Shown here: piece by piece, positions 11,227-21,500 of the stretch
Position numbering within the stretch: position 1 is the stretch's first letter
Layout: every line of letters begins with the position of its first letter
DNA from: Sipunculus nudus
Lineage: Eukaryota; Annelida; Sipuncula; Golfingiida; Sipunculidae
Length of the DNA: 64,000 bases
Direction: 5' to 3'
Assembly (NCBI GenBank): GCA_026874595.1
Contig: CM049306.1
Coordinates: 18,409,019-18,473,018 of the forward strand
Notes under the pieces: model-generated
The model's database searches: none
What the model was told of the DNA's origin: nothing
The model's input: the letters and a program-made list of their open reading frames with translations, nothing else
Translations under genes and position numbers: made by a program

Positions 11227-11489
11227 CTAAGCGCCCACATCAATTATACAAAACCCTTGTTCAATACCCGACGTAAGAAATTCCCGATCCACATCATTTT
11301 CAAGCTCATGTCCACACATCAACATGCAGGCCGCCCTTACCGCACTTGTCTTTGGGTCGGGTGCAGTTAATGGCGCGAATCACCATTCACAGTAGCTTTG
11401 ACAACCCGACTCAGTAGGCAATCGGATAATTTGGCTGGCAAGCCTACTGATATAAGTTATCCCTAGATATATGTCGCAGTAGTCTTGCA

Positions 11490-12238
11490 TCAGGTTGCAT
11501 TCATATTGTGGTAAACGGCCCATAATCTCAATATTATGCTAAAAATAATGAATGTACACAATAGTATACATGTGAGCCCACAATCCAAACTGAAACAAGG
11601 TCTCCATGGACACAGGTCATTTCCTGTATCGCCTACAAGCTGCCTGCGTCCTGTAACCCGTGCGAGCCATGCTTGTGTTCTTGCGGTCATAAATTCAACA
11701 AACACGCCAAGGGTTTTACCAATGTGCTGGGTAAAACGGAACTTTTCTCGCTTATGTTTAGTATTATTAGAAAGTACACAAAAATGCTAACATTAGTCTG
11801 GTTTATGTTGATTGACAATTTACATGTAGGCCATGAAGCGTTGTCAGAAATGACGAAAATATTTGCATCTTCATAAGGCCTTATAATGCGTACCACAGAC
11901 TTAGATGTAATAACACTTTGGCGCCAGTAATCTGGTCGTGACGCCAGAGTGTCAATATGACGCTACATTTACGGGGCCTTTAGACACAGGGCCACTTGCA
12001 AGTGAAACAACATGCGAGATTCTAGGGTGCACCCATAGTTGATTGTACTTGCAGGTCTTCCCATAACAGCATCCACGCTGACTGTTAGATAATCGGCAAA
12101 CCTCTCCTTTGCTATTCCACTTGCTGTTTTACGGCTGTACCTTCTCACCCTGTACCCATTTTGAACTCTTTCAAACAAGGTATACATTAAATAAAGAGGC
12201 GCATCTGTGCCCCAACGAAATCCGTAACGACTCTGCAT
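11490..12238 (-). pseudogene. Possible gag-region remnants upstream of the DIRS-like pol
   Basis: Minus-strand frames of 71, 69 and 89 codons lie directly 5' of the reverse transcriptase in the element's orientation, where DIRS elements carry gag. The frame at 12238-11969 is basic (RVRRYSRKTASGIAKERFADYL). No diagnostic gag motif is recognised; the call rests on position. Confidence 0.3.
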
Positions 12239-12266
12239 ATATCTATACTCCCTGTCGAACTGGAGA

Positions 12267-12330
12267 ACCGATACCTGGTCATATTTCTTAGAAAGTTCAC
12301 CGATACCTGGTCACATTTCTTAAAAAGTTT
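12267..12330. repeat. 32-bp tandem duplication
   Basis: ACCGATACCTGGTCAT and ACCGATACCTGGTCAC, each followed by ATTTCTTA and AAAGTT, lie side by side. Confidence 0.85.
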
Positions 12331-12440
12331 AAAATAGATAAGGACATATAGTCCTTAAAAAAATTTCATCTTCCGTCACCAAGTTCATAATTCGCATATT
12401 GGCTAACCACCAGTCTTCAACAGATATCAATTAAAGCCAT

Positions 12441-12860
12441 ATCTATAATACCATGATTCAGCCACATATTGACTATGGCATAAGTGTATGGGGCAAAACG
12501 AAAACTTCAATTTGCCACAGAAAACTGCACGTATTGTTACCAGCTGCTATATGATTATGAAATTCCAAGCGCCACTCTGATACAACAGCTACAGTGGCTA
12601 ACAGTCTCTAAACGTTGTGAGTATTTCATATGTATCCTGATGCATAAATATGTCAATCAAATGAATATCCATAATCCGAAACAGTTCATATGTTTCAGTG
12701 ATACGCATGATCATTCTACCAGATCCGCTAAAAGTGGCCTTCTGTTATTACCAAAACCGAAAAATGAATTCTTCAAAAGCAGCTTCTCATACAGAGGCCC
12801 TTCGGTACGGAATACCTTACCATACGAGATCAGGTCTAAAAAACTTTAAATGCTTTAAAA
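12441..12860 (+). pseudogene. 5'-truncated LINE, C-terminal reverse transcriptase region
   Basis: The frame starting at 12441 reads IYNTMIQPHIDYGISVWG, the classic post-palm motif of non-LTR reverse transcriptases. After a frameshift the frame from 12484 gives YDYEIPSATLIQQLQWLTV, then HDHSTRSAKSGLLLLPKP, then FSYRGPSVRNTLPYEIRS. These match, in order, the D-T-P-S-x-x-L, N-x-x-T-R, Y-R-G-x-x-x-W-N-x-L-P blocks of LINE C termini. The 5' part of the element is absent, as is typical after incomplete reverse transcription. Confidence 0.85.
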
Positions 12861-13345
12861 CAAAAGACAAAAGCGTTTATTTTAAAGTCTTAGTATTACA
12901 ACCTAAAGGCAATGTTATTTCCTAATATGCATTGTCAATACCTGTCTTTATTGTATGGATTCTTTTATAACCGCGTCTTTACTAGTTTTTACGATTATAG
13001 TGCATTTTACTCGTTTTCTTACATACATTACCCATGGAATGTATTACATAATTTTATATACGACTATGTTGTTCACGCATAAAGTGAATTTGACCTATTG
13101 TAGCGTTTAAAGTATTGTTGCATATCATGACTGACTTACTTGTCATGTATATAATAGGCCTATTTATGTACATGTATCTTTGATGATTCATATATTGTGT
13201 AACATATGCATACTGTGTATTTTATAATCTTTGTACCAGATATTATTATATCATTTTTTTTGTTACAGGCCCTATGGAAGAACAGACTATATTGTTGAAC
13301 AGGCTACCCTGTATAAAAAATTGAAATAAAAAAATAAATGTATGC
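12861..13345 (+). mobile_element. Probable 3' UTR of the LINE fragment
   Basis: Follows the LINE coding remnant in the same orientation and ends with TTGAAATAAAAAAATAAATG, an A-rich tail-like terminus. A CAGGCCCTATGGAAGAAC segment about 80 bp before the end resembles LINE 3' UTRs. Confidence 0.5.
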
Positions 13346-13635
13346 AATTAATGTCAAGTATCTAGCTACTGCAAACCACTAAATAATTGGGAGTTCTGTT
13401 TTCATATAGGGTCCCTGGTGAAATTTCTGTGTACAAAAAGGCTGATTTTTCTTACGACCTTAGGGGAATAGAGTACTTTTTAGAGCAGAACATGTTACAA
13501 TTTACCTTTGTTTGTCTTATATACGAGTATTCATATTAAAGTGCATGCTCATACCGTTCGAATAAGCCATCAACGTATTGATTACTTTCATACTGTCAGA
13601 GTCACTGACTTAAAGGTGTACAGAAGTTCAACTAA

Positions 13636-13681
<46 letters not shown>

Positions 13682-14320
13682 GCACACAAATTGATAATCA
13701 TGACCTTATGATTGCTGTGCTAATAGTAAGTAATACTGTGACATAGCTGAAATTGTTACAATCTTAACATAATAAATGCACGTTTGCTAAAATTACAAAC
13801 AAGTAGTCTCAGGACAACAGAACTCGCAAGTACTGGGCATTAACAATATTATGATGAGAGATTGCATATAAAAGAAACGATATACTTATTTATTGTGAGG
13901 AATCACAAGCATAGAAATCAAGCCACATACAATTTTCTAGTACAGGGTCTGATTGGTACACCTAGTTTACCGAAATATTTTCAGTGGCATGAGAACTATA
14001 ATTCTAATGAGCCCTGTTCGTTAAATGCTAATTAAAAATATCTTGGAACTTTTTTCTAAAATGCATGAACAACTGTGGCTTGTGAACTTGAACTTTTACC
14101 TTTTGTCCCCAACATCACCCATGCAGATTTCTCAGCTCTCCTTTAATACATTGATCTGAAAATCTGAAATCTGAATACGATAGGGAGTTGGGTTGCTGAC
14201 TTTATCGAACAAAACTACAACTAGAGTTGGCTTACGACCTGAACAAATGTTCTACATACAAGCCCATAAGTAAAAGTATGGGAAATTCTAAATTGCTGTG
14301 TCTGGTTTTATTCCCAGTTC
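13346..14320. other. Non-coding with a (TA)n tract
   Basis: A (TA)n microsatellite occupies 13639-13680. No coding or structured feature is seen elsewhere. Confidence 0.5.
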
Positions 14321-14325
14321 ATCAG

Positions 14326-14519
14326 CAGAAGCGGATCCAGGGGGGGGGGGGGGGTCCGGACCCCCCTTTTTCACCAGAAGCAACCTTTTCTAAAGGGTTT
14401 TAGACGTAATTTTGCGGCCTGGACCCCCTCTTTTCCAGACGTGATGACCTTTCTTTTAGGATTTTCATAAGTCCTCCTGGGTTGGACCCCCCTTTTCCAA
14501 AACCCTGGATCTGCCCCTG
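14326..14519 (+). mobile_element. 194-bp inverted-repeat element with 5-bp target duplication (ATCAG)
   Basis: The left terminus is CAGAAGCGGATCCAGG and the right terminus CCTGGATCTGCCCCTG, which are near reverse complements. ATCAG sits immediately outside both ends (14321-14325 and 14520-14524). The interior carries repeated GGACCCCCC(T)n blocks and GCAACCTTTTCTAAAGGG. Related copies lie at 45973-46112, 49066-49271, 53972-54152 and, partially, near 3910 and 55625. Non-autonomous DNA element; superfamily not assignable from this alone. Confidence 0.8.
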
Positions 14520-14524
14520 ATCAG

Positions 14525-15070
14525 TGTACTAAGTTTCACTGAAATACAGAAAAGTGGCAAAAAGTGGCCTAAATAAATGAAAAAAGAGCAAGTGCTCTGA
14601 AAAAAAACAGAGTAGACTTCTTTAAAATAAAAAGAGTGAGAAAGGAGTAATATTAGCGGCAATTTCCCATTTTTTATCACAGACTGAATAAAGATGTGCT
14701 TCGCAAACTACAAATTAGCACATATAAAAATTGCGAAATGTTCCATTCCTGACAGACTGTTAAAGAAGGAGAGAAATAATTTATATTGTAATTCTTTCAC
14801 AAAAAAAGAGGATGAAAGGTCAGCTGAACAAAAACAGAGAGTGAAAGAAAGAGTACCGTAATTAGCGTCACTTTCAGGAATTACAAGAGAGACTTAAAAA
14901 AAAGAGTGATTTGGCAGGGCGGAAATACCTTCATTAGCAGTGGAGCAATGAGCCTAACAGAAACAGTTTAATCTGACCTCTTCAAAAACAACTGTTACCT
15001 GTGACCTTTGGACCCAAAATTCATACGGTGGGATTTCTAAGCCCCTATAAAAAACTTAAACGAAGAAAAA
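14525..15070. other. Non-coding, nothing recognised
   Basis: A-rich sequence without recognisable gene or element. Confidence 0.45.
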
Positions 15071-15180
15071 TTGCTAAGGGGAAAATATTGGGCCAGTCCG
15101 GCAGTCCAACCCATGTCGGTGGCGCACGTCCCGCGTTCCAACCGAGACGGTTCGGTCCGCTTTTATGTCACCACGTTACA
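15071..15180. repeat. SINE-like repeat copy 1
   Basis: Shares TTGCTAAGGGGAAAATATT, CCCATGTCGGTGGCGCAC and TTCGGTCCGCTTTTATG with the copy at 15348-15492 in the same orientation. Its tRNA-like B-box region is degraded relative to the second copy. Confidence 0.65.
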
Positions 15181-15347
15181 CACCCCCTCTCAAAAGCGTT
15201 CTGCTATCAAAACAAAATAAACTGCTCCAGGAGTCACACTTTTGGTGAACAAGGTGGCGGTCATAGTCCAATTACGTCAAACCACCATTCCCGGGCCACA
15301 AAGTTTACCGCCTTTTTGAACGAGCCCCCATTTGTTACGCAGTCAAA

Positions 15348-15492
15348 TTGCTAATGGGAAAATATTTGGCCGATCCGGGTTTCGAACCCATGTCGGTGGC
15401 GCACATGTCCGGCGTTCGAATCGTTTCGCTAGAAATGCAAGCAGGCTTTTCTAGCGAGACACTTCGGTCCGCTTTTATGACACCCCGTAACA
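15348..15492 (-). repeat. SINE-like repeat copy 2 with a B-box-like motif
   Basis: On the minus strand GGGTTCGAAACCCGGATCGG matches the RNA polymerase III B box plus the following T-stem and discriminator region of a tRNA. No convincing A box is found, so this is at most tRNA-derived and not a tRNA gene. The downstream CTAGAAATGCAAGCAGGCTTTTCTAG segment forms a short hairpin that copy 1 lacks. Confidence 0.5.
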
Positions 15493-15544
15493 ATACATAT
15501 ATGAATTATGAAAACAATACATAAGCGGCGAAACCAAATATTCA

Positions 15545-15563
15545 TTGGGGGGGGGGGGGGGGG
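15545..15563. repeat. Poly-G tract
   Basis: Run of G bases. It may be prone to assembly length error. Confidence 0.9.
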
Positions 15564-15889
15564 GTAGTAGACTAAAATACGGTATTCCAAGTACTGAGGG
15601 CGCGAAGCGCCTAAGCGGAGGAAGTTTTACTTGTATTCATTTTAAGGCCCTTTTTCCATGCACGCGTAAACAATGCGCATTTGGAAAAGCTCAGTTCAAC
15701 GGTTTTTTTACAGGGCTCCCTCGACTAGTCCATTAAACTCTTGGCCTACACTTTAGGAGTGGATATAATTTGATGGGGCGATAGAACTTCGGAAGGGATA
15801 GAATTACACTAGTATTTGTACTACAGTAGTAGACTATTTAAGGCCTTTAACGGAGAAAATACTGATTGTTCACCAGAGCGTGCTTTTTC

Positions 15890-16480
15890 AAAAGCGGGTG
15901 TGACCCTGACCTTTGATGCCTCAACATTAAAATGTATTCTCGTCCTACTGGCAGGGAATCCATATGTTAAAGATGGAAGGTTAGAAGATAAAAGGTTTGT
16001 GATGAAAAGTTTTGCCTCAAATTCATCCACATTTTTTTAAGAGATGTGGGTCCTATCACCTTCACCTTTGATCTTGTGCTTCCAAAATACTTAAGTTCTT
16101 ACTTTAGTGATGGCCATAAATAAATAAACCACTCTGTTGACTCAAAGAGGAGTTATTATCCTGAAAGTAATTTGTGGATGGATGGACCCTGTGACCTTGA
16201 CCTTTGACCTTGTGATTGCACAATTGACATGATTCTACCCCTATTGGTAGGCGAGTCATATGTGGAAGATGGAAGGTGTGGGATAAAAAGTTTTGTTTAA
16301 AATGCATCAAAAATCTTTTTAATGAAGTGACCTTCACCTTTGACCTCATGACCCAAAAATCTATATGGTTCTTGTCTTGGCCATAAATAATACAAGTTTG
16401 AAACCAATCTGTCAATCCAAACTTGAGTTATCATCCAGTAAGGAATTTGTGGACAGACAGATGGGACTCACAGACAGACA
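15890..16480. repeat. Two tandem units of about 290 bp with TGACCTTTGACC motifs
   Basis: Unit 1 starts near 15895 and unit 2 near 16190. Each has TGACC(C/T)TGACCTTTGA, GGAATCCATATGT or GCGAGTCATATGT, GATGGAAGGT, AAAAGTTTTG, a second CACCTTTGACC, GGCCATAAATAA, GAGTTATTATCC or GAGTTATCATCC and AATTTGTGGA. The second ends in GGACAGACAGATGGG and CAGACAGACAGG. Related TGACC/GACAGAC material occurs near 55600 (inverted) and 62700. Confidence 0.75.
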
Positions 16481-16489
16481 GGATGAATA

Positions 16490-18403
16490 CTAGAAGGCAA
16501 TGTCTTATTCAAGCAGGGCTCTTGTTAAGCACAGTAGTTAAATTTGATAAGTACAAAGAAAGATGTCTGTTAAAAAACCCTGAATACAGTGAACAATCAG
16601 AAATTTGTGGGTTTTTTTTCCATATAGATCAGACAATATGGGTTTTTATGTACCATGACTTTTCACTAGCACTTGTCTCAATGTTTAAAATTTCTAGGTC
16701 TCATGGTTCAGATTTGTACCCTGCTAAACAAAGGTCAATATCAGAGCAACAGAAAGAGAACCAACATGTCAGCTTCACAAAAAATTCAACAGATTCAGCA
16801 ATAAACAAGATTTTTATTTCAGTTGAAACTGATGATATTTCATCTGGTATAAATGGAGTATATACATAAGTTGTTACAAACTCATAAAATATCTAAACAC
16901 TAATACTGGGACATTCAAACAATTTTACTTTTTACCGATAGAACTGATACATGAAAAAATTCTATGGTCCCTCAAAGTCAATCAAGGCCTTAAACACCTA
17001 AATTATCTGAATGTAATAGCTCCTCATGTATATATGGACACAGAAGTCTCATATTTCTCTTTATGTTAAAACCCTGACCTCTAGTATGTTTGATTTATTA
17101 GAGAGTATGAACTATATCAGAGAGTACAGTATGAACAGTATCAGATGAGACTCAAATTAACATGCCTTGTATGCTATTTGTTCTTTTATCAAAGCTGCAG
17201 CCTTCCATTGTATACCCATGGAGGAAAACTCTCTTAGGGGTATTAAATAATACCCCTTTCATACATAAAATGGTTTTAAAATGTTTTAAGATTTCCACCA
17301 AATTGGTCTCAACCCGTATTATGAGTTCACACAGTCATCTAGCACAAATACACAAGGTGTACATTTCACTTGTTGAACAATATAACAACTTTGACCAAGT
17401 TGCTGCATTAAATTGACTGTTCACCAGCACTTAAGTGGAGTGGATCATTCGATTCCAACTGGAACCACCCTCTGAGTTGAATTCAAACCATTTTGGCTAG
17501 ACTATTAAAACAATTTGGATTACCATATGAATGTTTAATTCACATTAAAATTGTTTGACACCATTTTGCACAGAGTTTTATGTTCACTACAAAGTTTATT
17601 TCCCTGAGGCAGCACCATGGAGATATTACAGTGGTATATGACAATTTTGACTGCTGATTTATTTGTTGTTAAAAGTAGGTGGTAAAGCTTGATATGTTAT
17701 CCTGTAAACATTTTTCTCTGTCAACATCTTCAATGCACTATCAATCAGTCTCCTAAATAATCACAACTGTAATGTAACCTAGAGGATGGCTTTCCCCCCA
17801 TGAAAACCCTCCTAGCCAGGGCTTCTGCTGGTCATTATCTGCTCTCATTAGCAAAAGTCTTACACTGTGAACCATATCAAGCCAGACATTTTTTCTTGGT
17901 TTATCTACCCTCCTATATGTACTTCAAATTTCCTAAAAGAATTTTAACAAGTATTATTAAGATTAACATTTATTTTCAATGACTTGGTTATATAGGAGCA
18001 TGTTATAAAATAAATATAAATATGCACAGGGTACAAATCTATAAACCTGTAGCAATTTGTTTTCCGAGATACAGATTTCATGTACAGTTATAGGCCAAGC
18101 TTTAAGACCTGTGGGTCTTTTGTTTCAGAATTGCCACTGATGTATGCTCATATTTATGACATTAACAATGGCAATTAAAGGTAACTGTATGAAAGTTAAA
18201 ACAATTTTTTGGTCCTCCTACCTTCAGCTGTTACAAAAAATTGTTCATAAACCAAACTATTGAAAGTCTGGCCTTACACTGCCCCATCCCTTATTATCTA
18301 AAATTTGAAATGCCCTATACACAGGGAGATGGAGGGAAATGATAGGATTTTCTCTGCAGATTTTCGTCTTTAAGACTTTTGCCTAGTTCTATGTTTCTGC
18401 TGC
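16490..18403. other. Region 3' of B9D1, likely including its 3' UTR
   Basis: No coding exon recognised. On the minus strand this lies directly downstream of the B9D1 stop codon. The 148-codon plus-strand frame at 16423-16869 begins inside the tandem repeat and shows no domain. Confidence 0.5.
17969..17974 (-). terminator. Candidate B9D1 polyadenylation signal
   Basis: AATAAA on the minus strand about 430 bp after the B9D1 stop codon, the first canonical hexamer I found downstream. Usage is unproven; AATAAA is frequent by chance in this AT-rich sequence. Confidence 0.35.
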
Positions 18404-18549
18404 TTAAGTTGCACTGAGATTGACTCCTGAGTCAGGTAATGTGGGATTGGCCACATCAGATGGTGTGACATCAAATCCTAATTTTTTCATATCTTTCATG
18501 ACCACGTTGAAGGATATGGTCACATAACCCTGGGTTCGTACCCTTGTCA
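18404..18549 (-). CDS. B9D1: B9D1 coding exon 6 with stop
   Basis: 146 nt from acceptor TTCCAG to TAA. Encodes [31 protein letters not shown] and a short variable tail, as expected for the C terminus. Confidence 0.96.
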
Positions 18550-21500
18550 CTGGAAATATAAAACAAGAATACATCAGGTTTACTGAATATCATACAATAC
18601 ATACATGACTATCATGCAAGGATATGGACAGTCATCAACATTAATATGAGAAACATTTAAAAGCTATTATTAAGCAAAGATTGGCACTGCCTTATATTCT
18701 GACCTTGTGCTGAAACATTACAGGCACAAGTGATCCTTCCCCTTTTTGTATTATGTCAACCACAATATTGTCATTTAGCATTTGAGAAAACTTAAAGGGA
18801 CATAATCAGGAGCAATATTATGCCTTTTATTTCACACTATCAGTTCAGTTTTGTTTTATACAAAAGTTTCCAAGCAAAACTATCCCAAAACAATCTAGGT
18901 ACCTCATATATGGCTGTTAAACAGCTTGTTATTATTTTGTGTTGGTAAACGCAGTCCACATGTGTCTGTTTATCATAACAAGGCCACGTGACTAGAGGTA
19001 TGATTGTTTCCCACAACACATGATGTATCCATCAGAAGGAACATGTATTACATTTTTTGGGCCAAGTTGGTCAAGGCATCTCCTGATTGACAGATGTTTT
19101 GGTCCGGACAATGCACATGCTGTGATCAGGCTTGGTCCACTGTTTTTTTCAGTCATTTACAGGAGTCAGCAAACGGCAATATTTTGGCAGGTACAAATAT
19201 ATTTTAAAGGGAAGAAGCTACTTTTTGTGTGTCAGTTTTTTTTAGGTGATTTCACCCCTTTAAATAACTGACATTCTATAACAAATGCACAGTTAAGGAT
19301 AAAAATTTATTATGAAAATAAATAACAAATAGAGGAGGAATGCAAATTAACACAAATCTATGTGTAGGTCTCCAACCCAGGCTCATGGTATTTTGCCAAT
19401 TTTCAAAGTCTTGTCCAAACCATCACAAAGTGAATATATTTAATTCTTTTTGAAATAATCAGGAGTTGCTGCACTCAGATGCAGACATATTTGAGACTTG
19501 GAAGTTTCCTGATGTGCTAATGGTATTTCAATGTTATCTTGATAGTAGACCAATGGTAAAAATTAAATATTGATGCCAGTGTGTGGCTTACACTCAAATT
19601 TCCACAGTCTCATTTTCAATCTAACCCATCCCTGGCTATGCTATAGACTCTTCAGCTATCCCTGTCCACTTGGTTTTTGAGACGAGGGGAGAGCAGCCCA
19701 ATTCAGCAGAGAGACAGAATGTTGTGGTGCTATATTAGTCACAAACCATTTACGGACCATTCACAGAACAGGAATAACAGATACCAAGAGGTAGACCCCA
19801 GTGTCGAACAGGTACTCATTGTAAGTTTTGAATAAATTGTTATTAATTATTTATTGTCGTTGGCTGGTTCCTGTTGCTCAAGGCGGAAAGCCCCCCCCCC
19901 CCTTTCCTGACTACAAAGCAGTAGTCCCAGTGAGGGTTCTGGTACAGGCATATACCCCTGATGGTAATGTTTCTAAGACAGGAACAATTAAAGGCAGAAT
20001 ATGGTATACATAACTATGGCACCATAAATCGAATAATATGTAATATGCAGATTTGATACTGAAAATATATGTGCCGTTTCCTCTTTAGAAAGTTTAAGCA
20101 AATTTGACAGTTTATAATATAACTGCCAAAATATAGATCGACAGGGAAGATGGAATGGAATTTATCTGTGGTGACAGCTGAATTGAAGTTGCCAATTTAA
20201 TAAACTAAGAGACAGAAATACCACCAATAAAGTGACTAATTGTGTTAGGATATAGTAACGTGGTGACATACCTTCCCTTCCCTCACTATGAGCCACCACT
20301 CTGGGGTCTGTGTACTCAGGGCGACGTCCCATAAACCAGCTCATGAACTTCTGAAATCTTGATGATGACTCTGGCACAAACATAGCTATTCTTCTTGTGT
20401 GTCTGGAAACAAAATGTTACTGTGATTACACATTGCTTCTCTGCATTCATTTTTTGGTCTTAAAAATAAAGACTCTAGTTGTTTCCAAATTTGTAAATGC
20501 AATAGCAAAAATGTGTGATAATCATGAAATATACACTATTCATTTATTCCATAGATCAAAGTTTCATAACTTTCATGATTTGATAAGAAAGTTAAGAACA
20601 AGAACCTTTAAATATCACATACCTCATCACAAGGACCTAACCATTAACACATTATATTGTTATATTTTACATTTTTTATATAGCCCAAACCCTGCATACT
20701 AATAATTATATATGGTAACTGATAACAAGTGTATATTGGTACAATGAACATGTGAATTCTTCTCTAGAAGATGCCAGATTTTTGCTTCTTGCAGGCAAAA
20801 AGCAATCGATGATGATGGACACATCACAGTGAATTCATTTCTACTTTAATTATAGAAGGAAAATGAAGAACATTTCTTATCTACCAAATGATAAAATATC
20901 ATAACTTTCCCTGTTCTTTTTGAACATTAAAAAAATAATGACACGGTAAGGACTTTAATTTCATTGTCAAAATCTGATGAACTGTTCAGACTATATTGCA
21001 GGTCACTGGAAAAGACATTTTTTTGTAAATTGCATTTGAACACATTTTACATGACAGCAAGAGTTTTATTAGCAAATATATAACCGATGACAGACCTTCC
21101 TGGTGTGATTGGCACATGTGTCACTCCATACCCTCTGACCACCTCATACCCAAACACATCTATTCCATAGGCTTGGACCACAAGCTGGGGCCCTGTATTA
21201 CATATAAAAATTGTAAAGATCAAATATCATGAAAATATTACATACAAATGCAACCAGAAAGACTGGGACCTGTGACATCCCTTAAGTTATTGTCCTAAAT
21301 TAGTGTCTCATGATTTCGAGTTTCTCAATATGGCAGCCCTGTGGTCCTAATGGTTGTCAATTGGTCTGAAATGTAACACTACAAATAATTTCATAGCAGC
21401 ACATCTTTAAAAATATCAAAGACCCATCTCAAATGGTAAGGCAATCATACTGTACTGTTAATGGGTATGATATTCAATATTGTACATCCTAGAGGGTGTC

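Noticed and set aside
16423-16869. 148-codon plus-strand frame
   Set aside because: Starts inside the tandem repeat, has no domain, and its codon use resembles translated non-coding DNA; no splice or start support.
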